A stretch of DNA of 57,616 nt from Rhizobiaceae bacterium (GTDB taxonomy: Bacteria > Pseudomonadota > Alphaproteobacteria > Rhizobiales > Rhizobiaceae). The translations under genes and the position numbers were made by a program. Below are positions 8,743-20,900 of this stretch, in pieces. The notes under the pieces were generated by a model. The model made no database searches. It was given only the letters and a program-made list of their open reading frames with translations, and was not told where the DNA came from. Position 1 is the stretch's first letter, and every line of letters begins with the position of its first letter. The stretch lies in contig JABABQ010000031.1 in NCBI GenBank assembly GCA_014238155.1, positions 1-57,616 of the forward strand, read 5' to 3'.

Positions 8743-8931
8743 TCAGAAACGATCTAGCAGGTAAACCAGAATGAAGATGAAACCGAGGACAAAGAACGCG
8801 TTTGTATTGCCCAGTTCCTCAGCCAGATTGAGAAGGCCGGTTTTGTGTTTGATGATCATATCGGTACTTTTCAACACGCCGAAGACACTCAGCAAACCGG
8901 GGGAATAGCGCCAGTCAAATTCGAAAAAAAA
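8743..8931 (-). pseudogene. Open frame with C-terminal membrane segment and no credible start
   Basis: Downstream of the giant gene, a 62-codon open frame reads FDWRYSPGLLSVFGV and ends in a hydrophobic segment, NAFFVLGFIFILVYLLDRF. The composition looks protein-like: an amphipathic stretch, then a clean transmembrane helix and a final Asp-Arg. No ATG lies before a Met about 20 codons in, and an in-frame stop bounds it upstream. It is either the 3' end of a gene broken by rearrangement or IS activity, or a small protein starting at that internal ATG or an alternative codon. No family recognised. Confidence 0.35.
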
Positions 8932-8952
8932 TCAGCCTAAACGTGATCCGGA

Positions 8953-11900
8953 TTAATTGCCCTGCAGAGGTATCACCAGGCGCGCGTCCCCGCCCCAGGC
9001 TTCATGGTCGTCGATGCCAATACCATCATAAAAGCCAGACAGATTGAGAGAGACCCCGGACGATCCAGCCCGCAGGTCAAACCCGCCTTCGGCCCGCGCC
9101 CGAATTTCCTCTTTACCCGAATCAACACCACTTTCCAGACCGCCCGTGTCGCCGGTGTCAAAATCCCAGATGCCGGTAACCGCGATATGCGGCGCCAACA
9201 CCAACCCAATATCCGTATAAAAACTGGTGGAAAGTTTCGGCCCGAACGTCAAACGCCCAAGCGACACGGTCTGAGAGTCAATCTCGATGCCGTAATGGTC
9301 CTTATAGGCGTCCTGCACCTCCTCAAAATAATGCACCGCCACATGCGGCTTGATGTTGAACCGCCCGACATCGAAATCACCGGTCAACTGCGCCTTGGCA
9401 TACCAGCGCCGGGTATCGAAACCGTTAGAATAGATATCACCTTTATAAGTCTCGGTGTGTTGCGTGAACGGGGTGATTTCATTGTCGGACATGCCCCAAG
9501 ATGCGCGGGCATCAAAGATCAGGTTTTTATGCGGTCGGGCCACCAGATAGGGTCCAACCATCCAGCCGGTGCCGGTAACTTCATAGTGCACGGCATCGTC
9601 CTTCTCCAGTGTCCAATCGACCTGGCCAAGCAGGCCAATAACCAGATCCTTGTTCAGCCGCATATCGGCACCGAGAAACAATAAACCGACCTCGTCCTCG
9701 GCTGTATCGTTCTTCGACCAGGAATAACTTCCCTTTACCCAGATATCGAACCTACTATCATCGAATTCCCAAACATCCTTTTTGCTGTCAATTGGACCGG
9801 CCGGTACCGCATGCACCTGTTTCTCCTCATTGCGGTTCATCTGGCTGCGGAGGCTGGCGGCAAAGTCAAGGTTGAAACTGGCGTGCCTGTCCGTGAATTC
9901 GCTGGACACCTCAAACTGATCAGTATCACTGTCACTCATCCGACCATTAACAACCGGTTGGTTTGCAACGATGATGTCGGCACGCCGGGCAATGAATTTG
10001 CGAATGATCCCAGATGTGCGGATTTCGATGAACTCCTTATCGACATAGTCGACCGTGATGGTATCTCCCAGATTGCCATTGCCGGCTTCATCTGTTGCTA
10101 CAGCATCAGCGACAGTAATCGTGATTGTGCCCACCCGGCCTGTGGACGGGGTGATGATCGCTGTATAGATGTCGGCGAACGTATCCTTGGAAAATTTCGG
10201 CGACAGTTCCGAAACCTTCCCATGATCAATTTTGATATCGCCAGCTGTAAACCCCGTGACATCTTCCTCAAAGGTGAAAATCGCCACAAATGGTCCTCCT
10301 GTTGCACCATCCACTGCGTCGGTGGAAATGGTGAGGCCTGGTGGAATTTCATCCACATCCAGGACCCTCACCGTTATCGCCTGACTGTCGGTCAGACCAC
10401 CACTATCGGTCACCGTGACTTCAACCTGATAATCATTTTGGCCATCGGAATCACCCGGGTCATCAAAATCCGGTGCTGAAATGAACGTCAAAACGCCGGT
10501 GGCGGTATCGAGGTCAAATTTAGCGTTGTCTGCACTTGCATCGGCATTGTTCGTCGTCAGGCTGTAGGTCAGGCCACCGCCATTTTCCGTCTCCCCGTCC
10601 GGGTCGCTGCTCTCAACATTCGTTACCTGCGTCTGGTTCTCATCGACAGAAATTTCTGCTGCGTCACCGCCACCATTGGAGGTGATCGAAGGAGCATCGT
10701 TATTATCCAGCGTATAGGTCTGATCGGTGACAGGTTGAGTGTTCGGCAGAGGGTTCCCGCCGCTATCGGTAATGTTATGGCTGGTGGCGAGGTTAAGTCC
10801 CACCGTGCCGTTGAAGCTGTCCAGATCGCCGTCCGATACCGTAATCTCGTAAGTAAAGTCCGCCGACTCGCCCGTGACATTGGTGATGGTTGCCGTGGTG
10901 CCGGTGACCTCGAAATCGCTGGCATCGACATTCACCACCGCCTCGCTGAACGTTGCCAGGAACACCAGGGTGTTTGCATTGGTGGTCTCGACCGATGGCT
11001 CGAGGCGGGTGAAGGAGGCCAGGGTTGGTGCCGTCTGGTCAACCGTGAAACTGGTCAGCGTCTTGCTGCCCGCATTGCCGCCTTTGTCGGTGACCGTCAC
11101 CTCACAGTCGGAATAGGTGGTGTTGTCTTTGAGGTCGCCACCGCCCGCCGCCTCCAGGGTGATCGTGGTCTCCTGATTGGCGGCGGTGAGCTCAGAGACA
11201 TTGCCCTGGCACGCGCCGCCATAGCTCACATCGCCAATCTCGGTGGATTTGATCACCACGTTTGGCATGGGATCGCTGGTCGGATTCGGTACGGTAACCA
11301 CCTCGGTAACCGTCGGCACTACCCGGTCAATCCTCACCTGGCTTGCATCCGTCGTCTCCGTGACGGTGGTCGGGCCGTTGCCAAAATCGTCGGTGACCTT
11401 GATCGTGAACTCCGCAACACCGTCACCGTCCGGGATCGCATCGGTAACCGTGACGGTCGCCGTCCAGATGTTGCCGGAGGTGTTGTTCAGCGTCACATTG
11501 CTCCCGCTCTGGCCCAGCAACGTCACCTGCAGTTTGTCCACCGTCAGTTGCTCATCGGAGGTGAAGCTCAACGTCACCTCATCGCCGGTCCTGGCAATGC
11601 TCGTGTCATCTGTATTGTTGGAGGCGATTTTCACCGGGTTCAGGGATGGTGCCTTGTTGTCCAGCGTATAGGTCTGATCGGTGACAGGTTGAGTTTTCGG
11701 CAGGGGGTTCCCGCCGATATCGGCAATGTTATGGCTGGTGGCGAGGTCAAGTCCCACCGTGCCGTTAAAGCCGTCCAGACCGCCGCCCGATACCGTAATC
11801 TCGTAGGTAAAGTTCGCCGACTCGCCTGTGACATTAGTGATGGCTGCTGTGATGTCAGGCGTGCCAGTGTAGTTAACCTCGAAATCGCTGGCATCGACAT

Positions 11901-14900
11901 TCACCACCGCCTCGCTGAACGTTGCCAGGAACACCAGGGTGTCGGCGTTGGTTCGACCGTCTGGTTCGGTTTCTGCATCCGAGGGTCGGTGCCGCGTGAT
12001 CGATACGATCTCGGGATCGGTCTGATCGATCTCAAAACGGCTGGTCTTTCGGACTTTCGCCGCTACGAGCGAATTGCCGACTGCGTCTTCGATGTCTGTT
12101 TGATCAGAGACTTGCAGCGCGAGAGAGCCGTCGCCGGCAATATCGGCGACCGTGACATGCCAGATCAAATCCGTTCCGCCTGGCTCGACGCTGCTGACGG
12201 TTGCGCTGGAAATCCCCGCACCGAGCGCGACAGCAAAATCCGCCGCATCGACTGTTGCCGGGTTCAACGGTTCAGAAAATTCCACGGCGAACATCACTTC
12301 ATTGGCATTGGTGATCTTGTTACCGTCGGCGTTCGTCGATGCACTGCCAAGCGCGGTGATCGATCTCACCGTCGGCCCGGTGTTGTCGAGTGTGTAACTG
12401 ACTTCATTGGGCTCCGGCGTCACCGAGCTGTCGAGCGGATTGAGCAGCAGGTCAGTTATCATACGTGACACGAAATTGAGTTTGACCGTGCCATCGTGAT
12501 CCTTCAATCCATCATGCTGAACCGTGACGTCATACACTGTTCCAGACGCGTCCTGTTCAACCTGAATCACCTCTTCGGACAAGTTTGTCCGAAAAGAGTC
12601 CGCACCGACCTGGACCGGCTCGCTGAATGTAACCTGCCAGGTCAGAGTATCGTCATTTGTTGTCTCACTGGCCGGTTGAAGCCTCACAACCGAAACAATA
12701 GACGGTCTGCTGCGATCCAATGAATATAGTTCGGATTTCGGAACCGTTGCCGGATCAAGCTGATTGCCAGTCAAATCGCGAATGGCCGCATTGACGACCA
12801 TGCCGAGACCGACGGTACCCTCCCCGCCTGCACCTTTCGCAGTCACTTGCCATACGATATTGTCGCGATCAGACGCGATCCGGGTAATTTCACCATTGGA
12901 AACGCCCTGTCCATAAATTATGGCGAAATCAGCAATATCAACACTTTTCGGGTCGACGGCTTCAGAGAATGTCACCTCAAACACCAAGCGATTGGACGTG
13001 GTGGCTTCGGTAGCCGGATCATGGCGGGTGATCGACACTATCTGCGGATCAGTGTTTTCAATTACATCGTAGGATATCCATTCAACAGTGCTGTTTCCGG
13101 CCTTGTCGGTCACGGTGAGGCGGAAGTAGAGCGTAGCCGACACATCCGTGTCGGGAAGCGTGAACTTCGCAAATCCCGGATACGACGTATCCAGGTCGAC
13201 GACCAAGTCCGATGCTGGCTGATCGCTGCCCGGACCGGCAACCTGCGACCATTGATAGGACGCTATGCCGCTGGCGTCGCTTGATCCGGTAGCATCGAGC
13301 GAGCCAGACTCGCCGCCACGACCCGGACCATCGGCGGTCACAATCACCAGCGGTAGCGTGTTTTCGGTGACGCCAAATGACAGCGCAGCCTGGTCGTCCC
13401 CGCCGCCATGTTTCATCAGGTTCCCAGCTATGTCTTCGACATCGCTGACCACCACGATCCTGGTGACTTTGATCGAAACATCAAGCGGATCGTTCAGGTC
13501 ATAGTTCACCGTGTAGGTGGTACGCGTGGGGTTCCAACTCCAATCCCTCGCCGCAAGTTTGCCGGTGAGCAATCTGTCTGTCACTTCGGAATCACCCTCA
13601 AAAAACGACAGGTTCAACGGCCCGGCTCGGGCGAGCGGTTCACTGAAAACCACTTCGACAGCAATTCTGCCTCCGGGGAGCGGATCAGTACCGGGCGCAC
13701 TCCGTGATGCACTGACGACGTGGGGCGGAACGTTTTCCGCCACGGTGAAGTTTAGCGGGGCCTCATCTGCATCACGGCTGCGATCGACAGGGTTGCCGCG
13801 TAAATCGCGGACAGCGTCAGCGACCACAACCTTGGTCACGGTCACCGGGGAAGTAAGCGGGTCTTTGACGGCATAGGTTACCAGGTACTGCATGTCCTTT
13901 GAGACCCACTTGCCTTGCACAGAAGGATCTTGCACGAGACGCTTTGTGACATCGACTGAGCCGTCGAAAAACTTCAGCCGCGGCGTGTCGGTCCTGTCCA
14001 TGGCCTCGCTGAACTCGACCACCACCGCAAACTCATGTCCGGCGACTGGAGGATTGGCCTGACTGTATTGGCCGGCAAGTGCAGCGCCGGTCACGACCGG
14101 CAGCTGATTTTCAGTCACGGTCACTTTCAGCACCGCTAAGGCCTGGTTGCCCGCATTGTCGGTCAATGTCACCCGGAAAAAGAGCGATAAGTCGACGGTG
14201 ACATCGGAGGGAGCATGAAATCTTGCTTTAGGTCTGTTGGCGTTGAGTATCGCTACCGTCTCGGAGGTTATTTCGTTGCTACCCGACCGGTCGGTCACTT
14301 CGACCCACGAATAGCCGGCAATGTCATCAGCCAGGCTGGTGAATTCCAGCGCCACGTTGCTGGTGTCACCCTTGACGGCAATGTCTAAAACCCCAATATC
14401 CGGCGCGATGTTGTCGAGCGTGAAGGCCCAATTCTCCGGCCCGGGCGAAAGTGTGGGATCCAGCGGATTGCCAACCGCATCGGTAATCGCCTGTGCGCCG
14501 GCCAACTTGATGGTGATGTCGCCGTCGAATTCTTCCAATTCCACCCCGGTCACTGTGACGTCATAGATGGCCTCATCAACTTTGCTGATGCTAATCGTCC
14601 GTCCGTTCGGCCCGCTTCCACCCTCATCGAAGCTGGATGGGTCAACATTTTCAACCGGTTCGCTGAACGTCACCCGCCAGGTCAACGCGTTGGCGTTGGT
14701 CACTTTTTGTTCGGGCCATTGCCGTTCGATCAATTCGACAGTCGGGACGACCTGATCGAGTTCATAGTGCTGCAGGTCCCCAATTGGCACTGACGATGCC
14801 AGAAAATTGCCGTTCTGGTCCTTAATGACCGCATCGCCAGCCAGCCTGATGCCGACAGTCCCCTCGCCGGTGGCGTCGGTAACGGTTACTTGCCACACCG

Positions 14901-17900
14901 AATCCGATCCGTCGCGCTCAACACGGCTAATAATTCCGCCAGAAATTCCTTTGCCTTTATCGATCACAAAGTCATCGACACCAATGGTTGTGGGGTCAAT
15001 CGCTTCTGAAAAATGCACGGTGAATATCAGCGAACCGGAATTGGTTTTCTTTTGCGCCAGCGTATGAATGTCTACCAGCCGTGGTGCAATGGTTTCGAGG
15101 ACAGTGAATTCGAGTTCATAAGGCCCCTGCCACAGAGGGTTTTTAAGCGTGTCGAACGCATTTGCGATAGCAATGTCGGTAATAGATACGCTGTCGCCAC
15201 CTTTGCGCCTGTCGATGTCGAATATCGCGGTGTAGATATCGCCGCCGCCGGCATTCGACCAACTCCTGCCAGCTGGAATTAGCCCGAGCTTGCCTGTCAC
15301 CTCGGTGCTGCCGTTCCAAAAACTCAATTTTGGCTTGGCGCGTTGATCCATCGCCTTGTCGAATGTCACGGCAATCGAGATCCGGTCAGCATGGCGCACG
15401 TTCGTACCGCGGCGCGAAGGTTCGTTCACGATTGTCAATTGCACAGGGGCGACTGTTGGATTGATCGTGTCGAGCAGATAGCTCTCTGATGTAGCCGGGA
15501 CTGCCGGAAGTTCTAGCGATTTGCGCTCCGTATTTTCGATGCGGGCATCGTCGGCAATGCCAAGTCCGACCGAGCCTTTTCCGGCGGCGCCGTCGACCGT
15601 CACCAGCCAGCTCTGCGCATCGCGACTGTCTGTTGAGAGGAGTTCCAGATTTTTAATCCGCGCGTTGACGATGCCGGGACCCGCCAGGATGACAAAATCC
15701 GACCGATCGACCGAACCCTCACGAAGCGGTTGGGAGAATGTCACCGCAAATACAAGAAAGTCGGCGTTGGTTATTTCAGCAGCCGGATCATGACGAAGGA
15801 TGGATTGGACGACCGGTGCGAATCCGAGGCTGTCGATGGTAAATTCCAGCTCCGTTGCACTGTCATCTGCCAGCCAATTCTTGAACTTGTCTCTGGCTTT
15901 GATCTCGACCGTGTGTACTGAAACCGGCGTCGCGCCGACGGCGGCGACCACATAATTGACCGTGTAGACGCTGTCGACGCCATACACAGGATCATCCGAC
16001 CAAACGCCGGTGGCGTGGGGATCTGTCACTGCGCGTCCAGAGACATCCACGCGTATGAGACGGGTTGGGCCCGTGTGGTAGAAAAAGCGCAGCCTGGGCG
16101 TTGCGGTGCTGTCCATTGGTTCGTCGAATTTCACAGAAACCGAGATCTCGTCTTCGGGCAACGGCAGTTTTGCGCGTGACGCGTCGGTCAGATTGATCAG
16201 GCTGGCAGAAACCAGATATGGCGCCGCTCCGTCAATCACCGGTATTGTGATCACGTCTGATGCCACATTGCCATTGTCGACCCGGTCGACCGCAGCGTTG
16301 GCACGGATGCTTATTGTCACATCGTCCAATCCGTCCGGAACGAGCAATATTTCGTAAGTCGTTTCGTTTTGTTGACTGAATTTCGACAACTGACCGGCAT
16401 TGACCTTGATGTCAGCAATATCGAATCCTACGACCAGCTCCGAAAATTCGATCGTCACTGTAACGGGAGCTGCCCGGATACTAGTCCTGGTCACCACCGG
16501 GTTCTTCGGTGCCGTGATCGTCACCGTCGGCGCAATGCCATCGACATCAAACGAGACACTTGCTTTGGTCACGTTCTTGGAGTTGTCGACCACCGTAACC
16601 TCGAAGGTCAGGGTCTCCTCGACATTATCAGGCGCGGTGACCGTTGCTGCCGCTGTTGTCGCCCGGTTAATATTCTTCACGGCGGTGCCCCCGGTCTGTC
16701 GCCAGGAATACGACCGGATGTCGTCAGCGGCTGATTTGGCCTCCAGCGTCACCCGCCCGCCACCTTTGACCAGGTCCGGTGTGGCCGAAAGGGTCAACTG
16801 CGGTGCGGTTTTATCGGCAATATTCAAAAACAGAAAGGCCTGGTGGTCGCCTGCGGTCACGTCCAGCAGATTGCCCGATTTGTCGTGGACCGACCCGGCA
16901 ACCAGAACCCTGGAGGTTGCGGGATTCTGCAACCCATGCTGATCGCTGATCGTGTATGCAACCGTGTAAACCGTTTGCGTCGCATCCCACCGGCCGGTGA
17001 CCGTGCGGTCGGTAACGAGATTGCCGCTCACGTCGGTGGATTCGCGAACAAACATCAATTGCGGCTTGTCGGTCTTGTCCATCGGCTCGGAGAAGGTCAC
17101 GGCCACGGAAAATGTCTCTCCCGGTGCCGGGTTGGTATTGGCGTCGGTCAGATGCGCGCCCGTTACCGAGGGCGTGGTGTTATCGGTCACCGTCACCGTC
17201 AACACGGCAATGGTGGTGTTGCCGGCAGCGTCGGCCGCCGTACCGCGGAAAAAGAGCAGCGTGTCTTCCGTCACTGTCGGTACGACGAAAAAGGAGCCAC
17301 CGTCGCCACTCTGCAGCTTCACCGGGTTTTCGGTCTTTTCCGTCAGGCCGGTGACATCGGTGGTCTCGACCCACACAATTGAGACAATGCTGTCATCCGG
17401 AAAATCCTTTTCGAACGGTATATAGCTTCTCAGGCCCGTCACCGTGAAATTCTTCACCGAGAAGCGCGGTGGGATGTTATCGGTCACCGTCACCGTCAGC
17501 ACGGCAATGGTGGTGTTGCCTTGATCGTCCGTCACCGTCACGCGGAAATACAGTTTTTTATCCGCTGCCGCGTTGGGTGCGTCGAATTCCGCCGTCATCT
17601 GATCAGCATCGCGCAACCCCACGGTGGGTTTGTTTTTCGGTGTTTCACTGCGCGGTGTCGACAGTTCAACCCAATCGATTTTTTCGATATCGACGGCATC
17701 GCTGTCGAAAGACAGTTCAACGCCAGCCGTTCCGCCTTTGACGTCGAAATCAGTTACCGACACATCCGGTGCAATATTGTCTGTGACCGTCACCGTCAGC
17801 ACAGCCTGCGTCTCATTTCCATGCCGATCCTTCAACGTGACGCGGAAATAGAGCGGGGTATCAACCGCAACATCGGGCGCATCGAAGTTTGCCATGGCCT

Positions 17901-20900
17901 TGTCACCGTGACGCAGCAAAACCGCGTCTGACGACCGTTTTTTCCGGCGGCCAGAAGCCTCGGTAACCTCGACCCATTCGGTCGACGCAATGTCGCCGGC
18001 CGCGCTTGAATAGGTCAGTTCGACACCGGTGGACCCGCCCTTGACCTCGAAATCGGTCACCGACAGATCCGGTGGTGCGTTGTATGTGACAGTTACGGTG
18101 AGCACCGCGCGGCTCTCGTTGTCATCCTGGTCAGTCACGGTGACGCGGAAATAGAGCGGGGTTTCGACCGCAACATCGGGCGCGTCAAATTTGGCGGTGG
18201 CGGTATCGGTGTCACTAAGCTCAACCGGGTTATCCGTTAATTTGACCGCGCCATCCGCATCGGTCACCTGGGTCCAGACGATGGTCTCGATGTCGTTAGC
18301 GCTGCTTTTGAGTTTCAGCTTCACACCTTCTGTGCCGCTCTTGACGCTAAAATCGGCAACGGAAAATTTTGGCGCGGTGCTATCGGTAACCGTCGCTGTC
18401 AGCACCGCGGAAGTCGAATTGCCTGCGTTATCGATCAACGTGACACGGAAATAGAGCAGAGTATCAACCGCCACGTCGGGGGCGTCGAACTTGGCTACTT
18501 TCTGATCGCCATCGCGCAAGGGCACGGCGACATTGAACCGCTTCTCGCGAGTTCCACTACTATCTGTGACTTCTACCCATTCGGTCGACACAATGTCATC
18601 CGCTTTGCTCAAATAGACCAGGTCAACGTTCTTGGTATTGCCGGCGACGACGATTTCACTCACCGCGATATCCGGTGCGGTGTTGTCGAGCATAAACTTC
18701 ACATTGTTCGGGCTTGGCGCTATGTTCGCGTCAAGCTTGTTGCCGGCGAGGTCCCTGATTTCATTTTCGCCGAGCGTCAACGTCACCTGACCGTCGCGAT
18801 CGGCCAGTCCACCGCCGGAAACACTGACATCGTAGACTTCATCGACGATGCTTTTGACACGAACTACAGTGATCGTCGGTTGGTTCAGCGCGTTTCGAAC
18901 CATCTTGAAGCTGGATGGGCTAACATCTTTAACCGGTTCGCTGAACGTCACCCGCCAGGTCAGGTGATCGGCATTTGTCCGGCCGTCAGGCTCGGTTTGG
19001 GTGTCGTCGGGCACGTGGCGCAGGATCGAAACGATTACCGGCTTCACCTTGTCGAGTTGGTAGGTCTCGGCTGACGCGATTGTCGCGGCTGGATCAAGCT
19101 GGTTGCCGGCTTCGTCTTCAATGGTTGCATCAGACGCAATTGCAAGTCCGACAGTGCCGGCGCCAGCGACCCCTTCAAACTTCACCAGCCACCGCTCGTC
19201 TGAACCTGCCTTAACGACACCAGTCACAGACCCGTCGGATACCCCGCTGCCGCGAGCAATGACAAAATCTTCCCGTTTGATCGTCTCCAACTTGATCGGT
19301 TCGGAAAATGTGACCTCGAACGTCATACTGCCCGAGTTGGTGAGTTCCTGCGCGGGCCTGTTGCGTGAAACCGAAACCACCTCCGGGGCAATGACGTCAT
19401 TCAATGTTACTAGCACCGGTGCGAAGGCTTCATTGCCATTGCCGGCACCGTCGTGGGCGATATCGGCTGCAATGCTGATTGAGACATCACCGGAGCCATC
19501 CGGGATAATATCGATATCAAACTTGTCGCCATCGGTACCGACGCTCCGCAGGTTCGTAGCATCACCATTGGTGATGTCGATATCGCCAGTACGGAAATCA
19601 ATCACCGGTTCAGAAAATTCGACGGTGATCTCAAAGGCAACCAGCGGATCGGCCGCCGATGGTGCATTTTTGATTTCAACGGTGGGTGCGACACCGTCAA
19701 CAGCGATGGAAACATCAACTACCGTTTGGTTATCTGAGCGGTCGGTAACGGTGACCTGAAATGTAAGGGTTTCCTCGACATTTTCGGGCGCCGTGACACC
19801 GACGGTCTTTTTATCGTCCTTGCCGAAACCGGTAACTGACGACCCGCCGATCTGTTGCCACAAATAGCTTTTGATGTCCTTGTCGAGCGGTACGCCGTCA
19901 CTGTCGGTGGTCGGTTCGGCGATCAGTTTGAACCGCTTGCCGCCTGCTACAAGGTCAGGTGGTGCTGTCCGCGCTGAAACGTGAGGCGGGCTGTCGATGA
20001 CGGTAAACGCCAGCGATGCCTGGTTGTCGTCAGGCCCGGTGCCCAACGGATTGCCGGCTTTGTCGTGAACGGTGCCGTCGAGTTCAACCTTGGCGACGGC
20101 GACAGAATCAACCAGCACATTGTGGATCTGATAGGTAACCGTGTAGACGGTCGCATTTGCAGTCCACTGGCCGGTCATGTCCGGTTCCCCGACCAGATCC
20201 GCGGTCACCGGGTTGCCATTGGCGTCCAACAAGTTCAGCGCCGGTCGGTCGCTGTCTTTCATCGGCTCGGTGAAGGTGATGGCGACGGAGAATTCCTCGC
20301 CGGGCGCCGGGTCGGTATTATCGTCGGTCAGCGTTGCACTGTCGATTTCAGGCGCGGTGTTTTCGATGATCGTCACAATCATCACTATGGAAGTCTCGTT
20401 GCCGACTTTGTCGGTCACCGTGACACGGAAATACAAATTTGTGTAAGCTGCCACATCGGGTGCATCAAACTTGGCTTTCCCCCTGCTGTCGGCGTTGTGC
20501 AGCGGCACGGCTTTCGCCTCCGCCATTTCGGTATTTCCCGCCGCATCGGTCACTTCGACCCACTTTGTGGAGGCAATGTCATCGGCCGAACTGGTATAGG
20601 CCAGCTTCACATTATCGGTGCCACCGGGTATCTCAAAATTTGTAACCGAAACGTCCGGTGCTGTGGCGTCGACGGTGACCTTCACCCAGCTGACAGCATC
20701 GGCGTTGAACCCGTCGCTGGCCGTCAGGCGCAGATAGATCTCGCAATCTACTGCCGGTGCTTTGAATGTTGGCTCCAGCGTCCAGCTGCTGATGTCGGCG
20801 AGAATGCAGTCACCCGAAGTGACTGGGTTGTCGCTATTCTCGTCATCCACCTGCAGCCAGGCAATCGATGTGTGGTGGCTGGCTTTTGCGCTCAGTTTTA

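Noticed and set aside
10735-12468. A 577-codon plus-strand frame inside the giant gene
   Set aside because: It is antisense to the well-supported module sequence, has no ribosome site, and its product is Arg/His/Gly-rich without any family signature, as expected from the complement of a repetitive beta-protein gene.
17180-18690. Regular 300-base spacing considered as a CRISPR-like or satellite array
   Set aside because: The period reflects protein modules in one open frame; there are no short identical repeats with unique spacers.
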